DNA of 64,000 nt, taken from assembly GCA_918026815.1 (NCBI GenBank), contig CAKJVC010000030.1, forward strand, positions 620,001 to 684,000, in the 5' to 3' direction. Positions within the stretch are counted from its first letter, which is position 1, and the number at the start of each line of letters is the position of its first letter. The stretch is from Chalara sp. BL73 (Eukaryota > Ascomycota > Leotiomycetes > Helotiales). The translations under genes were made by a program, and so were the position numbers. Below the pieces are notes generated by a model, which was not told the origin of the DNA, made no database searches, and saw only the letters and a list, made by a program, of their open reading frames with translations. Positions 30,481-41,787 of this stretch are shown piece after piece.

Positions 30481-31460
30481 ATAAACCTCGTCAGGCATGT
30501 CAAAGGTGCTGTAGCAGTGGAGCTAAAGAGACCATGATGAAGAGATAAACTGGGAGTTACTGTGAATTACCCAAATGATGGTTTCCTTGCCTCTCTAACT
30601 TGTCTTGGTAGTATTCAAATTCCCAGGGAGGCGGTGGGGATCCCGAATGCTTGGTCTGCCATGCGGGGCACACAACCAAACGGGTGGCATAGCTTCCGGA
30701 AATACTTCGCAGATAAGTCGTCGTGTAGGAAGTGCCAGGATCAACACTGGCAGCACGAATGTGCCAGACACAGGACAGGGCAGAGAATCAATTAATCGAA
30801 TTGCGGCTGTCCAGGGGTCCCAATACATGTACCCCCTGGGGTACGTTGGGTCCCGGTACACCTACCCCGGGGGTAGGGCGGCCAATAGGTTCACGGGCCC
30901 CGTGGATTTAAAGGCTCACGGGATCCCGTGAATCTGACTAAGCACTACATAACCCCGACCGAATTGAGAATACAACCAACACCAGCTTATCGATATTCTG
31001 ATCTTTTCTCTTAATTCGTACATCTTCAAATTTATTATTCTTTACTGTCTTACTGCCTGTTTTAACAATATGCTACAGTCGAAACTCTTTATATGGGAAC
31101 GCTCGGTTCCAAATCCTGATTCCCGGCAAGTGATTAAAATACACCCGGTGTAGGAAAAAGTGGGGTATACACCGGGTGTAGGAATAAGTGGGGCATCGCC
31201 ATTTTAACTTTGAATGGGAATCTGAACAAATAGAAGCAGCAGGAGAAATTGCAATATAGCAAGTAAGGACACGTATGTTATAAAAGCACGTGATAAGCAA
31301 TGCAAGTGTAATAGTATTGTATTAATATAAGATGTAAGTCTTTGAATCTATAAGAGACTCAAGCCTGCCTTCCTCTAAAGAGTTCTGGCTTCTATTTACG
31401 TCCTTCGCCTATCGATTGTTTTATATCCTTTACTTTACAGAGTCACCAAGCTTTTGACTT
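30481..31460. other. gene-poor stretch with palindromes and a 28-bp tandem duplication
   Basis: No gene recognised. Four perfect or near-perfect GC-rich palindromes lie between 30829 and 30931. A 28-bp unit starting ACACC(C/G)GGTGTAGGAA is repeated directly at 31141-31168 and 31169-31196. These look like the ends of unknown transposons. Confidence 0.6.
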
Positions 31461-31469
31461 TAGTATATG

Positions 31470-32080
31470 TAGCAGCTGAAGCCACGACAGCTTAAGTCAT
31501 ACGCTATCGTAGTGGCTGCAAGCCTGTAGCCGCTATAGCTTTAAGCCTGTAGCCGCCGTAGCTGCAAGCTTGTAGCCACTGTAGCTTCAAGCCTGTGGCC
31601 GCTGTAGCTGCAAGTCTGTAGCTGGCCATAAGCTGGTTACGCCGTTTGCAGCCCTGAAGGCACTGCAGCTGAAGCTTACGGCAGTCTAGGTCCTACGCTT
31701 TTGTAGTGGCTGCTGTCACGGCCCTGGCCCTAGCTCGCTTAGAGCCTCGCTTAGACTGGCCCCTGGCCAGTCTCCTGTATAAACATAGCTGCTCTCCTTT
31801 CCTTCTTCTATCTGTAGCTTGTTCTCTTCGTTATAACAATTGATAGTTGTTCACACCTTTGAGTCCTTCTCCCTGAGATCTATGGATCGAGATCCCTGTT
31901 CGACTTGAGTTGTTACAGCTGCAAGCATGTAGCCGCTGTAGCTGCAAGCCTGTAGCCGCTGTAGCTATAAGCTTGCTGTTGGCCATAAGCTGGTTATGCC
32001 GTTTGGAGCCCTGAAGGTACTGCAGCTGTAACACACGGCAGTCTAAGTCTTACGCTTTTGTAGTAGCTGCAAGCCTTTAT
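31470..32080. repeat. GTAGC-type minisatellite, split by a solo LTR
   Basis: Irregular tandem copies of a ~21-23-bp unit close to GTAGCCGCTGTAGCTGCAAGC run from about 31470 to 31713 and from 31918 to about 32080. The part containing GCCATAAGCTGGTTA and CCCTGAAGG occurs once on each side, so the array itself contains a higher-order duplication. Confidence 0.7.
31714..31917 (+). repeat. LTR family A, copy 3 (solo LTR, 204 bp)
   Basis: Begins TGTCACGGCCC and ends GTTGTTACA, nearly identical to 4927-5130. The 5-bp target duplication GCTGC is perfect at 31709-31713 and 31918-31922. In this copy the TATA region reads CTGTATAAACATAG. Confidence 0.88.
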
Positions 32081-33037
32081 TGCTCTCGTAAAGACTTTTA
32101 TTCTATATTCGGGGTCATAAACTGGTTTGCCGAATCCTGGCTGTTACAGAATCCTTAGTAAAAGTCGTGATGACTTTAAAACCATAAGTTGTATTAAAAA
32201 GAACTATATCAGTTACTTGAATTCAAAGCTATTAATATACGAAACAGTACATCTCTTCATCTTTCTTTTGCTGTTCCGCAATTTGTCTTTGCATACCTCT
32301 AATACCAATTTCAGTAATTCTCCCACTTATTCTTATATACCTCTCGCTTTCTTCCTCTTCTACCCTTTGATCTTCATCTTCTTGAAAGTCTAGAAATGCA
32401 TCTAGCTCTTCATTTGTCCAATTTGGGCTTCCTTCTATCAGCGTTTTAGTATTAATATCAAGACGTTGACGGAATTTTAGATTAGTTTCCTTCAGATATC
32501 TCCGGCTGAACATATCCCACGTTTTTAAGCCTGCTACTCTTCGATATTGAGACTCTTTGACTTGAGGGTGTGCTGCTAAATAGTCTTGTTTTCTAGCTAA
32601 GTATCTGTTATATACCATCTCGATTCGATTAGGATATATTGGCCTTGAATCCGTAACAAATGTAGTTTCAAGTTGACTATGCAATTGAGCTTGAAGCTCC
32701 GTTTCGATAGTTGAGGGTTCAGGCTCTCCAGATAAAAGTCTTACTACAGAAGTAGGCTCTATTTGTGAATTAGGCTCGTTTGATGTTTGAGTTGAATGTT
32801 GATTTTCGTCTTGATCTTCTTGAGCTATTTGAGCAAGCTTCCGCATACAACTAATACTTCTACTAGTATGACCAGGAAGGCCACATAATCCACACTTCCT
32901 TTGTTTAGGACTTTCTGTTGCCTCAAAGCCAGAAGGAATACGTTTCGTACTATGTCTTGTGCTATTTCGAGATGCTCCTTTGCTAATTAGATGTAGAGGT
33001 TCAAGAATTGGAGGCTCTAGCTCTTGCTGAAACCGAT

Positions 33038-33717
33038 GGGGTTACAGTTGGGCCAGGGTAGAAAAATCTTGGCCCAGGGTAGAGCTTTCCTTGGCAAAAA
33101 ACTTGGCCCAGGGTAGAAATCATAGCTTTAAGAGTTCAGCCAGGGTAGAAATCTCACCCCGGCATATGCCAAGGATAAAAGAAGCCACACCAAAAACGAC
33201 GCGTACAATATAACGTTTAAACAAATCTATGCTTCCGCGTTGCTTAATTAATTCGACTATACAAACCACTGCAAGTAAATGTGTAATTAAATGAATAAAT
33301 AAGTTTAGTGTAAGTAGAAATTCTTATGTAGTATATGTTCAGTATATGTTTAGCATATGCTAAACATATACTAAACATATACTAAATACACTTAACATAT
33401 ACTAAACATATGCTAAACATATACTGAAAATGTACTACTTGTTTTGCTTATTTTATTAGTCTTTCTGTAAAATAAATACTAGAATATGCTTTGCATATGC
33501 TTACGATGTACTTACAATATGTATTTTTTCTACGCTAAGCCTATGTTGTGAATTCGCCAAGCATAGTTCTAACCAAGTTTGGTTATTCGCTTAAGTTCAC
33601 CCAGGGTACAAATGGTTGCACAAAGAGTTGGCCCAGGGTAGAACGTTTCTTGGCAAAATGCCAAGGAATTTTCTACCCTGGGCCAAGATTTTTCTACCCT
33701 GGCCCAACTGTAACCCG
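33038..33717. mobile_element. MITE, 680 bp, with ~45-bp inverted repeats and 9-bp target duplication
   Basis: The left end GGGGTTACAGTTGGGCCAGG and the right end are near-perfect inverted copies for about 45 bp (the outermost base differs). Both arms contain a second copy of the inner motif GGCCCAGGGTAGA. The duplication GAAACCGAT is perfect at 33029-33037 and 33718-33726. A 9-bp duplication points to a MULE-type transposase acting in trans. There is no coding region; the centre holds ACATATACTAA-type tandem repeats (33351-33430). Confidence 0.88.
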
Positions 33718-33899
33718 GAAACCGATTCCACCACCAGTGTAGATGAAAATCGTCGGGAGTAAGGCCAAGTCCTACTTCTTGTCGATTCTTTACTATATGA
33801 GCACATGGTACTCCCATCGTTTTCGAAAAGGTCCCTGAGCAAGGCACTAAAGGCTCTTTCATTTGTTTTACATGATCTTTAACTAGTCGAAGAGCTTGT

Positions 33900-34190
33900 T
33901 GTTACGCGCATCGCTAACAGGCTTATGCCTTAGGGGCCTGAGGCTCGGTAGACATGGTTTACACAGAGAACCCCTGGGGTAGGGATCACGTGATGGATCA
34001 TGGTTATGCAATGATCCAACCCACGAAGGCCCTATATAAGTAGATAGCTTTTCCTTAGATAGGAGCTTCGTGCTCAACTCAAAATAGTATCTTAACACCA
34101 TACTGTTATCGGGATCTTATTCCTTATATGTGATATACCTACTTCTTCCCAGACCAACAACCCACGGACCAAGATCTTCTATCCATATCA
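33900..34190 (+). repeat. solo-LTR-like insert (291 bp)
   Basis: Begins TGTTACGCGC and ends CCATATCA. The five flanking bases are CTTGT and GTTGT, one mismatch from a target duplication. Removing the insert and one flank joins MULE codons for ISLQ and ALRLVKDH in frame. It contains CCTATATAAGTAG, a plausible TATA box. Confidence 0.65.
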
Positions 34191-35141
34191 GTTGTAGGCT
34201 GATAGGACCGTAACACTGTACAGTAATTGCACTAAAGCATAAACCGAATGTCTTTCGATCAAGACTAAGATCAGTTCGAATTTGGTCTCGAGCTTCATGG
34301 TAGACAATCTCCCGCATTTGTTTTCGTACAGCCATTTCAATCGATTTCCAAGTATCAAGAAGATCTCCTTGAGAGCTAGAAATGTATCGTTTAAGATATC
34401 GATGAGCTGCTTCAACTCTAGACGTAACCGTAATACCAAAATGGGGGTATTGATTAGTCCAAGCATGAACTAGAGCTCTTTTCCTTTCAGGCCTCAACCA
34501 CGTGCTTTTAATGTATTCAGTGCAAGTGGAGTAACTAGCAAAATCAATGTCAAACTGAGCGAGCCGAGTTTGATATTCATTCTCTGTTTTCGAAGCTATA
34601 ATACCATTCCAAGCTTGTATAAAAGCTTCCCAAGACTCGGTAGCTGTAAATTCAGGCTTGCAGTGCTGCTGAATATTTTTATTTGCATGCCATGCACACA
34701 ATAAAGCAGGAGAGTCAGGAAAAACTGTCGAAATAGCATTGCGAAGAGCTTGGTCGCAGTCAGTACTAATTGCACCAGGGCCGACAACTACAGTAGGTGT
34801 AGCTAAAGTAGTAAATAGTTCTTTGAGTTGTAAACAAGCCCATTTATATGCACTTTCCGTTTCGTCAGATAAAAAAGCAAGCCCAACGAAAAAGGTTTTG
34901 CTACTTCGGTCCACTCCTAAAAACATCTTAGTTAATAAGTTTATTAAAAGGTTTATTATTACTCAAATAACGAACCAATTACATCAAACAAAGGCATATT
35001 AAACCGATTTGTTCGATACGTATTATCAATTAAGATAACATCATAGTTGAATTGTAAGTGCTTAAGGCATTCAGGTAATGTGATAAAATATACTGAACCC
35101 TATTGTCTTCTCCTACAGCTATTCGATAAGAAAGCTAGAAA

Positions 35142-37495
35142 TTACTCCATAGCCTTGTCTTCGTCCTTGCTGATATCATTAGCCTCAGCCGATAATTTTT
35201 CGCTCTCAAGTTGCAGAAGTTCTCGGCACTCTTCTACAAGTGAAGAGGCTTCATGCTTAACCCCTGTCCAGATCGCAAGTGCCTCTCTGACTCGTGGAGA
35301 ATTTTCGAGCAGTTGTCCTCTTCTCAATTTCGAGGATAGCATTTTGCGCTCATCACCTCGAATACTGACGTCGGTATTCTCCATCATGGCACTAAGTACT
35401 CTGAAATAACATTAGTGTTACCCTAAAACCCGAGAGTTTCCACTTACTCGTCTACTGTTCTCAAAGGACCATCTTTGTAGCCTAACGCACGTCGGTTTCT
35501 ACCACCAATTTCGGGGTGCAAAGCAGTTTGTCGTAGTCGAACTAGCCATATTCTCATTTTCTCGGCCATAGCATCGTCAAATTCCCAATCATCAATAAGA
35601 GAGTTTCCCTCAGGATCAAAGTCTATATCTTCACACATTTCAGCGAAAAGTTCTTGGTAGTGTTGTTCTTCGATTGGAGTAAAGGGCATTGTTATAATAT
35701 AACGTCTTTGCGCTGGAAGCTTTAATTCATTCCTCACATCGTGCTTGCTATGTCGAAGTGTTAAGTGACCAAAAGCCTGCGAAATTCGAATTTATGAGAC
35801 GTTGTGAGCGATGTCCAAACATGTTTTGTGGATGCATACGGCTCGTAGCGCAAGAATATCAATAGACCGAGGAGGTCATTAACATCCTTCCGCACGGGTG
35901 TACCAGTAATGCACCAAGCATTAATACGTGGAATCAGTCGTGCTACTACAGCGGCATTACTCACACCAGTCTCAATCATTTGCGCCTCGTCTATACATAC
36001 TCTCCACCAAGAGAGCTGGACAAGAGGAGATCTAGGCCGCGGATACTTAGACACTCGGCGTAACGATTTTTCAGGATTGAGCATAGTATAGTGAATTTCG
36101 GCTGCCAGCACTGCGTAAGTCGAGATAACAACATTGGAATTAGCCAGACAGTCAATCAACTCGTTCTCATTCATATCCTTGTGTGCCCTGACACCTTCAT
36201 AATGCATTACCTTGAGTTGCGGCGCGTGTCTCTTAATCTCGGAAATCCACTGCTGTAGAATTGAAGGCGGGCTGATAATCAAGGTTGCGGCTGTAGGGCG
36301 AACAGTCCGACCAGTCCATGGATCGAAGACAGTGGATGCTTCCGTCGAACGTTTATGAAGCGTCATCAAGCATATAATTTCCTGTTCAGAATTCGTTTGT
36401 TAGCAAGGAATATGGTGATAAATCAGGGCAATACGCACCAAAGTTTTACCAAGACCCATCTCCTCCGCCAGAATACCGCCTTTGAGAGACTGTTCTGCTT
36501 CTCGGAAAGGGCCAATATCCAATGTAACAATACCAAAGAGGTGACTGACGAAGCAAGTCCTCCCCGAGCATCTTTGGCTTCGATGAATGAGATAGGTAAT
36601 TCTGATGTTTCTGGATTCTGCGGACTATTGGCAGCTTCGCGTTTCAGCAACCATTTTACAGCTCGTTTCTGAAATGGGTATAAGTTTGCCTCCAGCTGGT
36701 CTGTTGTTAATGACTTCCATTCATCATCTGATCTACCTGGTGTGTGAACAGCCTGGTAGAAGTCCTGCGGTGACCATGTCAATTTCTCCGCATGTGCATC
36801 TTGAAAGTACTTTTTAAAATATTAGAAATAAACTGTGGCTTTTGATTGACTCGGGGAATATCATAGGGTGAGATAGTGATATTCCATTTTATCGTAAAAT
36901 GAAAGACAACGTAGTCCAAGCCATTTCTCTCAAGAAGAGAAATGCCGATTTCTGTCCAGATTTTGCCCTGCTCGGTCGACCACTTCTTTTTGTATATATT
37001 TGTCTCCAGAGCGAGCAGCACATCCTCGAGGCCATTTTTATTATCGGGAAACAATGCTTCAAAGACTGGAGTGTGTGCTTCGTCTAGAATCGTGATGGCT
37101 TGTGGCACACCATACCACCATTTTATAACAGGTTTTATGTTATCGCGATGAAGGGGCTTCGAAAAACTGGATAGTTTCGACCCTTCATATGGTAATTCCC
37201 AACAGCACTCGTTTGCCGTGATGTGCTCGAGGCGACTTTCCTCGGTAATGACTTGTTTGCCTTCGAAATCTTCAGATGTGCCTATCTTTCTCTCTGTTTT
37301 TTGGCGTTTGCGTGGTGGTTCGTGTGCAGAGTGACAGTTTGACACCCATGATATGAGAATGTCTGGAATTTGACCAGCTTGATCCCCAGATGGCATTCCA
37401 TTCTGATTATTTGCGTGTCGGTCTGGCGCCCTTGTGATATCCTGTCCGCGGGAGGGACCTGTTCGCCGTCCTCCTCTCCATGTTAGTCGTCCCAT
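35142..37495 (-). pseudogene. SNF2-family helicase of the Irc20/SHPRH type, 3'-truncated
   Basis: Three coding exons on the minus strand with introns 36438-36382 and 35447-35401. After an N-terminal part there is a SNF2 motor: QLEANLYPFQKRAVKWLLKRE, Walker A EEMGLGKTLEIICLM across the first intron, LIISPPSILQQW, a DEAQ box in VCIDEAQMIETG, and ITGTPVRKDVNDL, then the ECL-type linker found in Irc20/SHPRH proteins. The RING finger and the second helicase lobe are absent. Single-base losses shift the frame at 36811-36815 (T5), 36562-36565 (C4) and 35771-35774 (A4). Irc20/SHPRH proteins are DNA-dependent ATPases with ubiquitin ligase activity in DNA repair; this copy cannot be complete. Confidence 0.85.
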
Positions 37496-37873
37496 CGTTG
37501 TTGATTATCTGGTACACGGTTCATTCTCGAAAGGGATTCGGGTAAGATGCTGAGAAAGTTCTCCTATGTATGCAACTGGCAATAGAGTTGTGTGAGAGAC
37601 AGATTAGAAGATTGGGTAAGGTTTAGGTTGCCATCTGCACAAATGTCAATAGGAAAGTACTGCCGTCAACGCTAGTCCATACCGCCCGATAAGCTCTTAT
37701 CAGTTTACTAGTCCAACCACGAGAACACGTGATTCGCCTAAGTGGGTCATCCGAATTTGATAGAGTTGACAAAAGATCCTCCGAACAACAGAGCTGTTTG
37801 GTTGCTAACAGCGCGCCAGTGGTATGCAATCTCTGTTTCTAAGGTTCATACGCTTATTTACTATCGGCAGAAT

Positions 37874-38715
37874 ATGTTTAGTTCAATGATAAAGCCCGTC
37901 TCACGGCCGATACCTTCCTTCCTGTTACCATTCCGAAAATCATCCTCAGCATCACCGGCCAGAAGTTTAACCCAAGCTCTGAGCCGACAGAAGGCACCAC
38001 GCCCACCAAGGACAACTCCATTCGTTCCAGATGTGAAAACATTTCTCACATTGATTGGCAGATCCCTTAGCAAACACAGCGACAAAATTACATCCTGGCG
38101 AGATCTGTTCACCTTAACATCTGGACAACTAAAAGGCTTGGGAATCGAGCCTGCACGCGATCGCCGCTACCTTCTTCGGTGGCGTGAGAAGTTCCGAGCT
38201 GGTTTGTTTGGTATTGGAGGTGACTTGAAGTATGTGGACAATGGGAGGGCAGAGCTGCGTGTTGTGAAATTGTGGAGATCAAAAAATAGAAATGTCCGCA
38301 AGCAGGTGGTAAACGTGCCTTCAAGCATTTCTGCGCAGGGAAAGCCCAAGGAGCATCTTCCTATTCCAACGGGCTTCCATATCAAAGGTGCCAAAACCAT
38401 CATAGGCAAGGCAGCCCAACCACTCAAAGGGAAAATGGGGGCTAAGCTTGTGGTATCTGAGGGATTGTGGGAAGACAAGAGAGGCAGAGTCATAGATGGA
38501 GGAGAGCGACGCAGGGTAAGGATATTTAGGGAGTGGCATAGCTCCATTCATAGAATGATCCATGGATCAGTATCGCGCGTGGGAGCAACGTGGAGTCCAT
38601 GGATTATGTTACAAGTTCGGTTCCCTATTCGTTGAGCAATTGCTGACTTTTCAATCTATTACAGGCTGAAGTGGCTGCGAAACGACGTGGGGAAGAAAGA
38701 CGCGCTGCAAGATAG
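37874..38715 (+). CDS. FYV4: mitochondrial small ribosomal subunit protein mS41 (IGR motif)
   Basis: Two exons, 37874-38515 and 38665-38715, with an intron GTAAGG...CAATCTATTACAG; the product is 230 aa. The N-terminus (MFSSMIKPVSRPIPSFLLPFRK, then Arg/Ser-rich) looks like a mitochondrial targeting sequence. Residues ~58-110 are the IGR motif: FLTLIGRSLSKH, WRDLFTLTSGQLKGLGI and RDRRYLLRWREKFR. The C-terminus is basic. Yeast Fyv4 belongs to this family. The second exon was added because the unspliced frame loses family-like composition, whereas splicing gives a short Lys/Arg/Ala-rich end (AEVAAKRRGEERRAAR). The ATG at 37874 gives the targeting peptide; the frame is open further upstream. Confidence 0.85.
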
Positions 38716-41122
38716 ACGATGGATTTCGCAGCCCTACGGATGTATGCCCTCGGTGGTGTAGGGTATCACTTGAGGGGTGCCACCAGCCCCTATAGCATTG
38801 CAGGAGCCTGGAAATTGGTGTGTTAGGCTTCCAGAATATCCTGCACACAGTTGTGTATTTTAGCTGTACAAACACCTGGACTTTCTATATCTGATACATG
38901 GTTATGGGTTTTGGTTGGTGGGAGCGACTTTCAGGATCGAACTCCACAGTTTGACATGGAAATATGTAGGAATATTAGGACAAAATTCGTGCTAGGAAAA
39001 GCTTGCAAATGTTCTGGGCCTCTCCTCCACTGCCCTTGCTTTTTTTTTTCCAGTCTGCCCAATAGCAAAGCACCGCCGGAACAGGGTAGGTATGGTGGTA
39101 CCCAACCTTAATTTCACAATGTCTTGGACTACTGTAGCAGATCTAAATATATCCATATAAATCGGCGGCTCCATTTCCCCCAGTTTCCGTTTATACCCTG
39201 TCTCAAACCCCTTCGGAACACTTGTTGGTGTACCTTGCCGACTCCAACCTGCAGTCTCGTAGTTGTGACCAGTAAGTAGCCCTGGGGCAGATATCCAGAA
39301 CCGAGAAGTACTGCCTTAGGAATGATACACGCCGAGACCTGGCTTAGGGACAATAATAAATACAAGTATTACTTACTTCCAACATTTAAGTTCCTAAGCA
39401 GCAGGAGAGTCTAGCTTGCCCCGGATGGGAAGCAGTCGGGCTCTGGTAGTCCGAATGCTTACATTCGATTCTGCTGCACGATTGCGTCTATGGTTCAGCC
39501 CCATCTTGCATATTAGGTAGCCGACTATCACACTACACAACGTCTACAGTGCAGCGTAGAGAGGCATCCGGGATATTACTCACGGTCGCACTCACACTCG
39601 CACTCACACTCCCACTCACAGGCTCACGCGAGGCTTCACACTGGTCTCTTTTGTCGATGACTGTGCCCTTCTGATGATGGTGATGAGTAAAAGGCTCTCG
39701 TTTGTACGCGCAAGACTGTCGAGAGAGACGTGAGATGTGAGTCTACAGAACAAAATGACGTATCGCGTGGAGTCGGGTGACCATGGTTTCCGCTACTCTT
39801 TCGCCGATGCGCTGTTACTTTTTCTGTAGAGAAAGGTATATTCGGCACACCTAGACTACTTGTAGATCATCATCGACCAAATATGTGGAGTAACTTATAT
39901 GGAATGGCGGATTGAACAAGGGGGGCGGTCTGGTGAAGCGAAAGTTGTTGTTGCCTGGTTTTCTCTTGATGCTTGGCTGCAGCGATTCAGGAACCAGCAA
40001 GATCAAATCCTCAAGCCATCGTGGTGTAACATTTACCGGCCAATTTGTGGCTTTCTTATTCTCATTACGAGAAGCCATTTCTGTTCATATCATCGGAGTA
40101 AACCTACAACGGTGCTTCCAGACAGATTTCGCACTAACTCCGACCCCGGGTTGAGAGACACCCGGTGTAAAATCCCCCCCTCTCTCAAGGATGCCAGCTG
40201 TATCCCAAGGTAATATTGCAGAGCTAGAGGATTCCCACTTTTCGAGGTTGTTGGTCCACGCTCCCAGCTTCTCCAGCCTGCTAGGGTTGAACGTATTCGT
40301 CGGATTCCATGCCGTCTTCCTCCTTCTCGACGCCCAAAACCGCTTCACTTACCGACAAGGCTAGCTGTGAATACTATGGGGTCCAATCACACTTTGCTTG
40401 AAGCTCTCAATCACCTGAAGGCTGCCTTATAGCCCTATCTGACATGGCTTCCACTGCCGGCAGGGCCCTTGTTTTATGCTTCATTCCAATGCTTCCATTG
40501 CTTCCTCTTCGTTTGGCCGTTACTTGGGTCACGTTCTATGGCGCTTCTCCTTGTCTGCAGTCTAACTCCTTTCGAGGCTATGCTTTCCATTCTTATTTCT
40601 TATTTGCAAGAGTCCTTCTAATGCACCGTCTCCGTGCTCAGTTGAGTGTCGCTGGCCTATATCTACTAATGCGGTTCCGGTCTGAGGAAGTTTTAAAATC
40701 TGTACAGTATCTGACGCTTCCTCAAGACTGCAATTGTTGTACTTTTATTCCTAACGAGATCTCCACGAATATTTCAAGCTCCACTCTTCCACACTTCCGG
40801 TATTCTTACCATTCAATCAATTTGGTTCTTTCCCATTTGGTAAACCGAGTCACAAGTATTAGTCATTGGCACACGGGCTTGCGTTAGATTGTATGAATTT
40901 TATTTAGCTCATTCCTATATTTTCTATTATGTTAGTGGTGTTAAGTTGAGATTGAAGATGACTAGCTAAAGAATATCAAGGGACTTTCAAAACACAAGCA
41001 GCGAGTTTGAGCCGCCAGTTCAACAATCAACGAGTGAGCTTCCCCAGATCGTGATCGACGACCTTGATCAGAACCAGACTGTCGAGCACAATTCTGAAGG
41101 GGATTCAGCCACCGAGACGGAG
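38716..41122. other. intergenic, no firm gene
   Basis: A 147-codon frame at 40444-40887 and several 70-100-codon frames have no domain support. A short CACTCACACTC-type simple repeat lies at about 39583-39625, and ACACCCGGTGTA at 40159-40170 repeats the core of the duplicated motif seen at 31141. Coding-like sequence in the bZIP frame begins around 40990. Confidence 0.5.
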
Positions 41123-41787
41123 ATGGCTTCTTCACATCGATCCTCTCATCACCATTCCGGTTCTTCTTCTAAAGGCAAAGGCCACTCCTCAACTTCAAAA
41201 TCTAAAGGCAAGAAGGACGATTGGAGCGAGATCACAGATCCGGAAGAGAGAAGGCGCGTCCAGAATCGGATTGCCCAAAGAAAGTTTCGTAAGCTTATCG
41301 CCTTTGACAGCAAATGGGCTCGAAACTGACCGTATGCGCTGCACCGATAGGTGATAAAGCCAAAGAAGCCAAGGAGCGACAAGATCGAGACGAGGAAAAT
41401 CGCAGACATGCAGGAAGTTCTTATCACACGCCTGATCCAAATGAAATTGAAGAAACGGACGAACTCTCCGGTTTGCCATGGGGTTCGTTCTCCTTGAAGC
41501 ATGTAGTCTCCAAAGGTAACGCACGGGAAGAGCAGTATAGAAAGGAGTCGCGACGGGATGAGGACAGAAGCCATTATGAAGATAGGAGCCATTACGAGGA
41601 TAGAAGCTATTATGATGGGCGAAGCAATTATGAAGGTGCGACAGAATATGAAGCTACTATCGAGCCTGTATACGAGGATCCAGAAGGGTATTTTCCAGAG
41701 CATTCTACTTACTACGAAGGAGAAGATCAACCATATTACGATTATGGGAGTGGAAGCGCAAGCGGTCACGGTAGCAGCTCACGATAG
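41123..41787 (+). CDS. bZIP transcription factor (basic region only clear)
   Basis: Exons 41123-41288 and 41351-41787, intron 41289-41350 (GTAAGC...CCGATAG). The first exon has a His/Ser/Lys-rich stretch and then the bZIP basic region DPEERRRVQNRIAQRKFR. The splice restores RKFRDKAKEAKERQ, as in fungal relatives. The leucine heptads are poor, so dimerisation is uncertain. The C-terminal half is acidic with short tandem repeats of the type YEDRSHYEDRSYYDGRSNYE. The open frame continues upstream to about 40983 without an ATG, so a further 5' exon is likely; 41123 is the first in-frame ATG. Probably a nuclear DNA-binding protein. Confidence 0.72.

Larger units (their letters stand above)
32232..35105 (-). 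mobile_element. MULE DNA transposon 2, 5'-truncated, hit by a MITE and an LTR-like insertion
   Basis: A second Mutator-like transposase on the minus strand, not closely similar to the first. Coding blocks run from about 35105 down to 32232. The N-terminal DNA-binding part is missing, and its place is taken by the end of the truncated helicase gene. A 680-bp MITE (33038-33717) and a 291-bp LTR-like insert (33900-34190) interrupt it. Confidence 0.8.
32232..35105 (-). pseudogene. MULE transposase 2 (DDE core, SWIM and CCHC zinc fingers)
   Basis: Blocks on the minus strand: about 35105-34976 with VILIDNTYRTNRF (first catalytic Asp); an intron 34975-34917; 34916-34191 with GVDRSSKTFFVGLAFL, the ISTDCDQALRNAI region (second Asp) and TSRVEAAHRYLKRY; after the LTR-like insert, a SWIM finger (PCSGTFSKTMGVPCAHI) to 33727; and after the MITE, a C-terminal CCHC knuckle CGLCGLPGHTSRSISC and a 204-codon tail to the stop at 32232. 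Removing both inserts keeps one frame. Only the N-terminus is lost. The tail is longer than usual and acidic. Confidence 0.8.

Noticed and set aside
40444..40887. 147-codon plus-strand frame
   Set aside because: Hydrophobic patches but no domain, no intron or start context; typical of chance frames in C/T-rich DNA.
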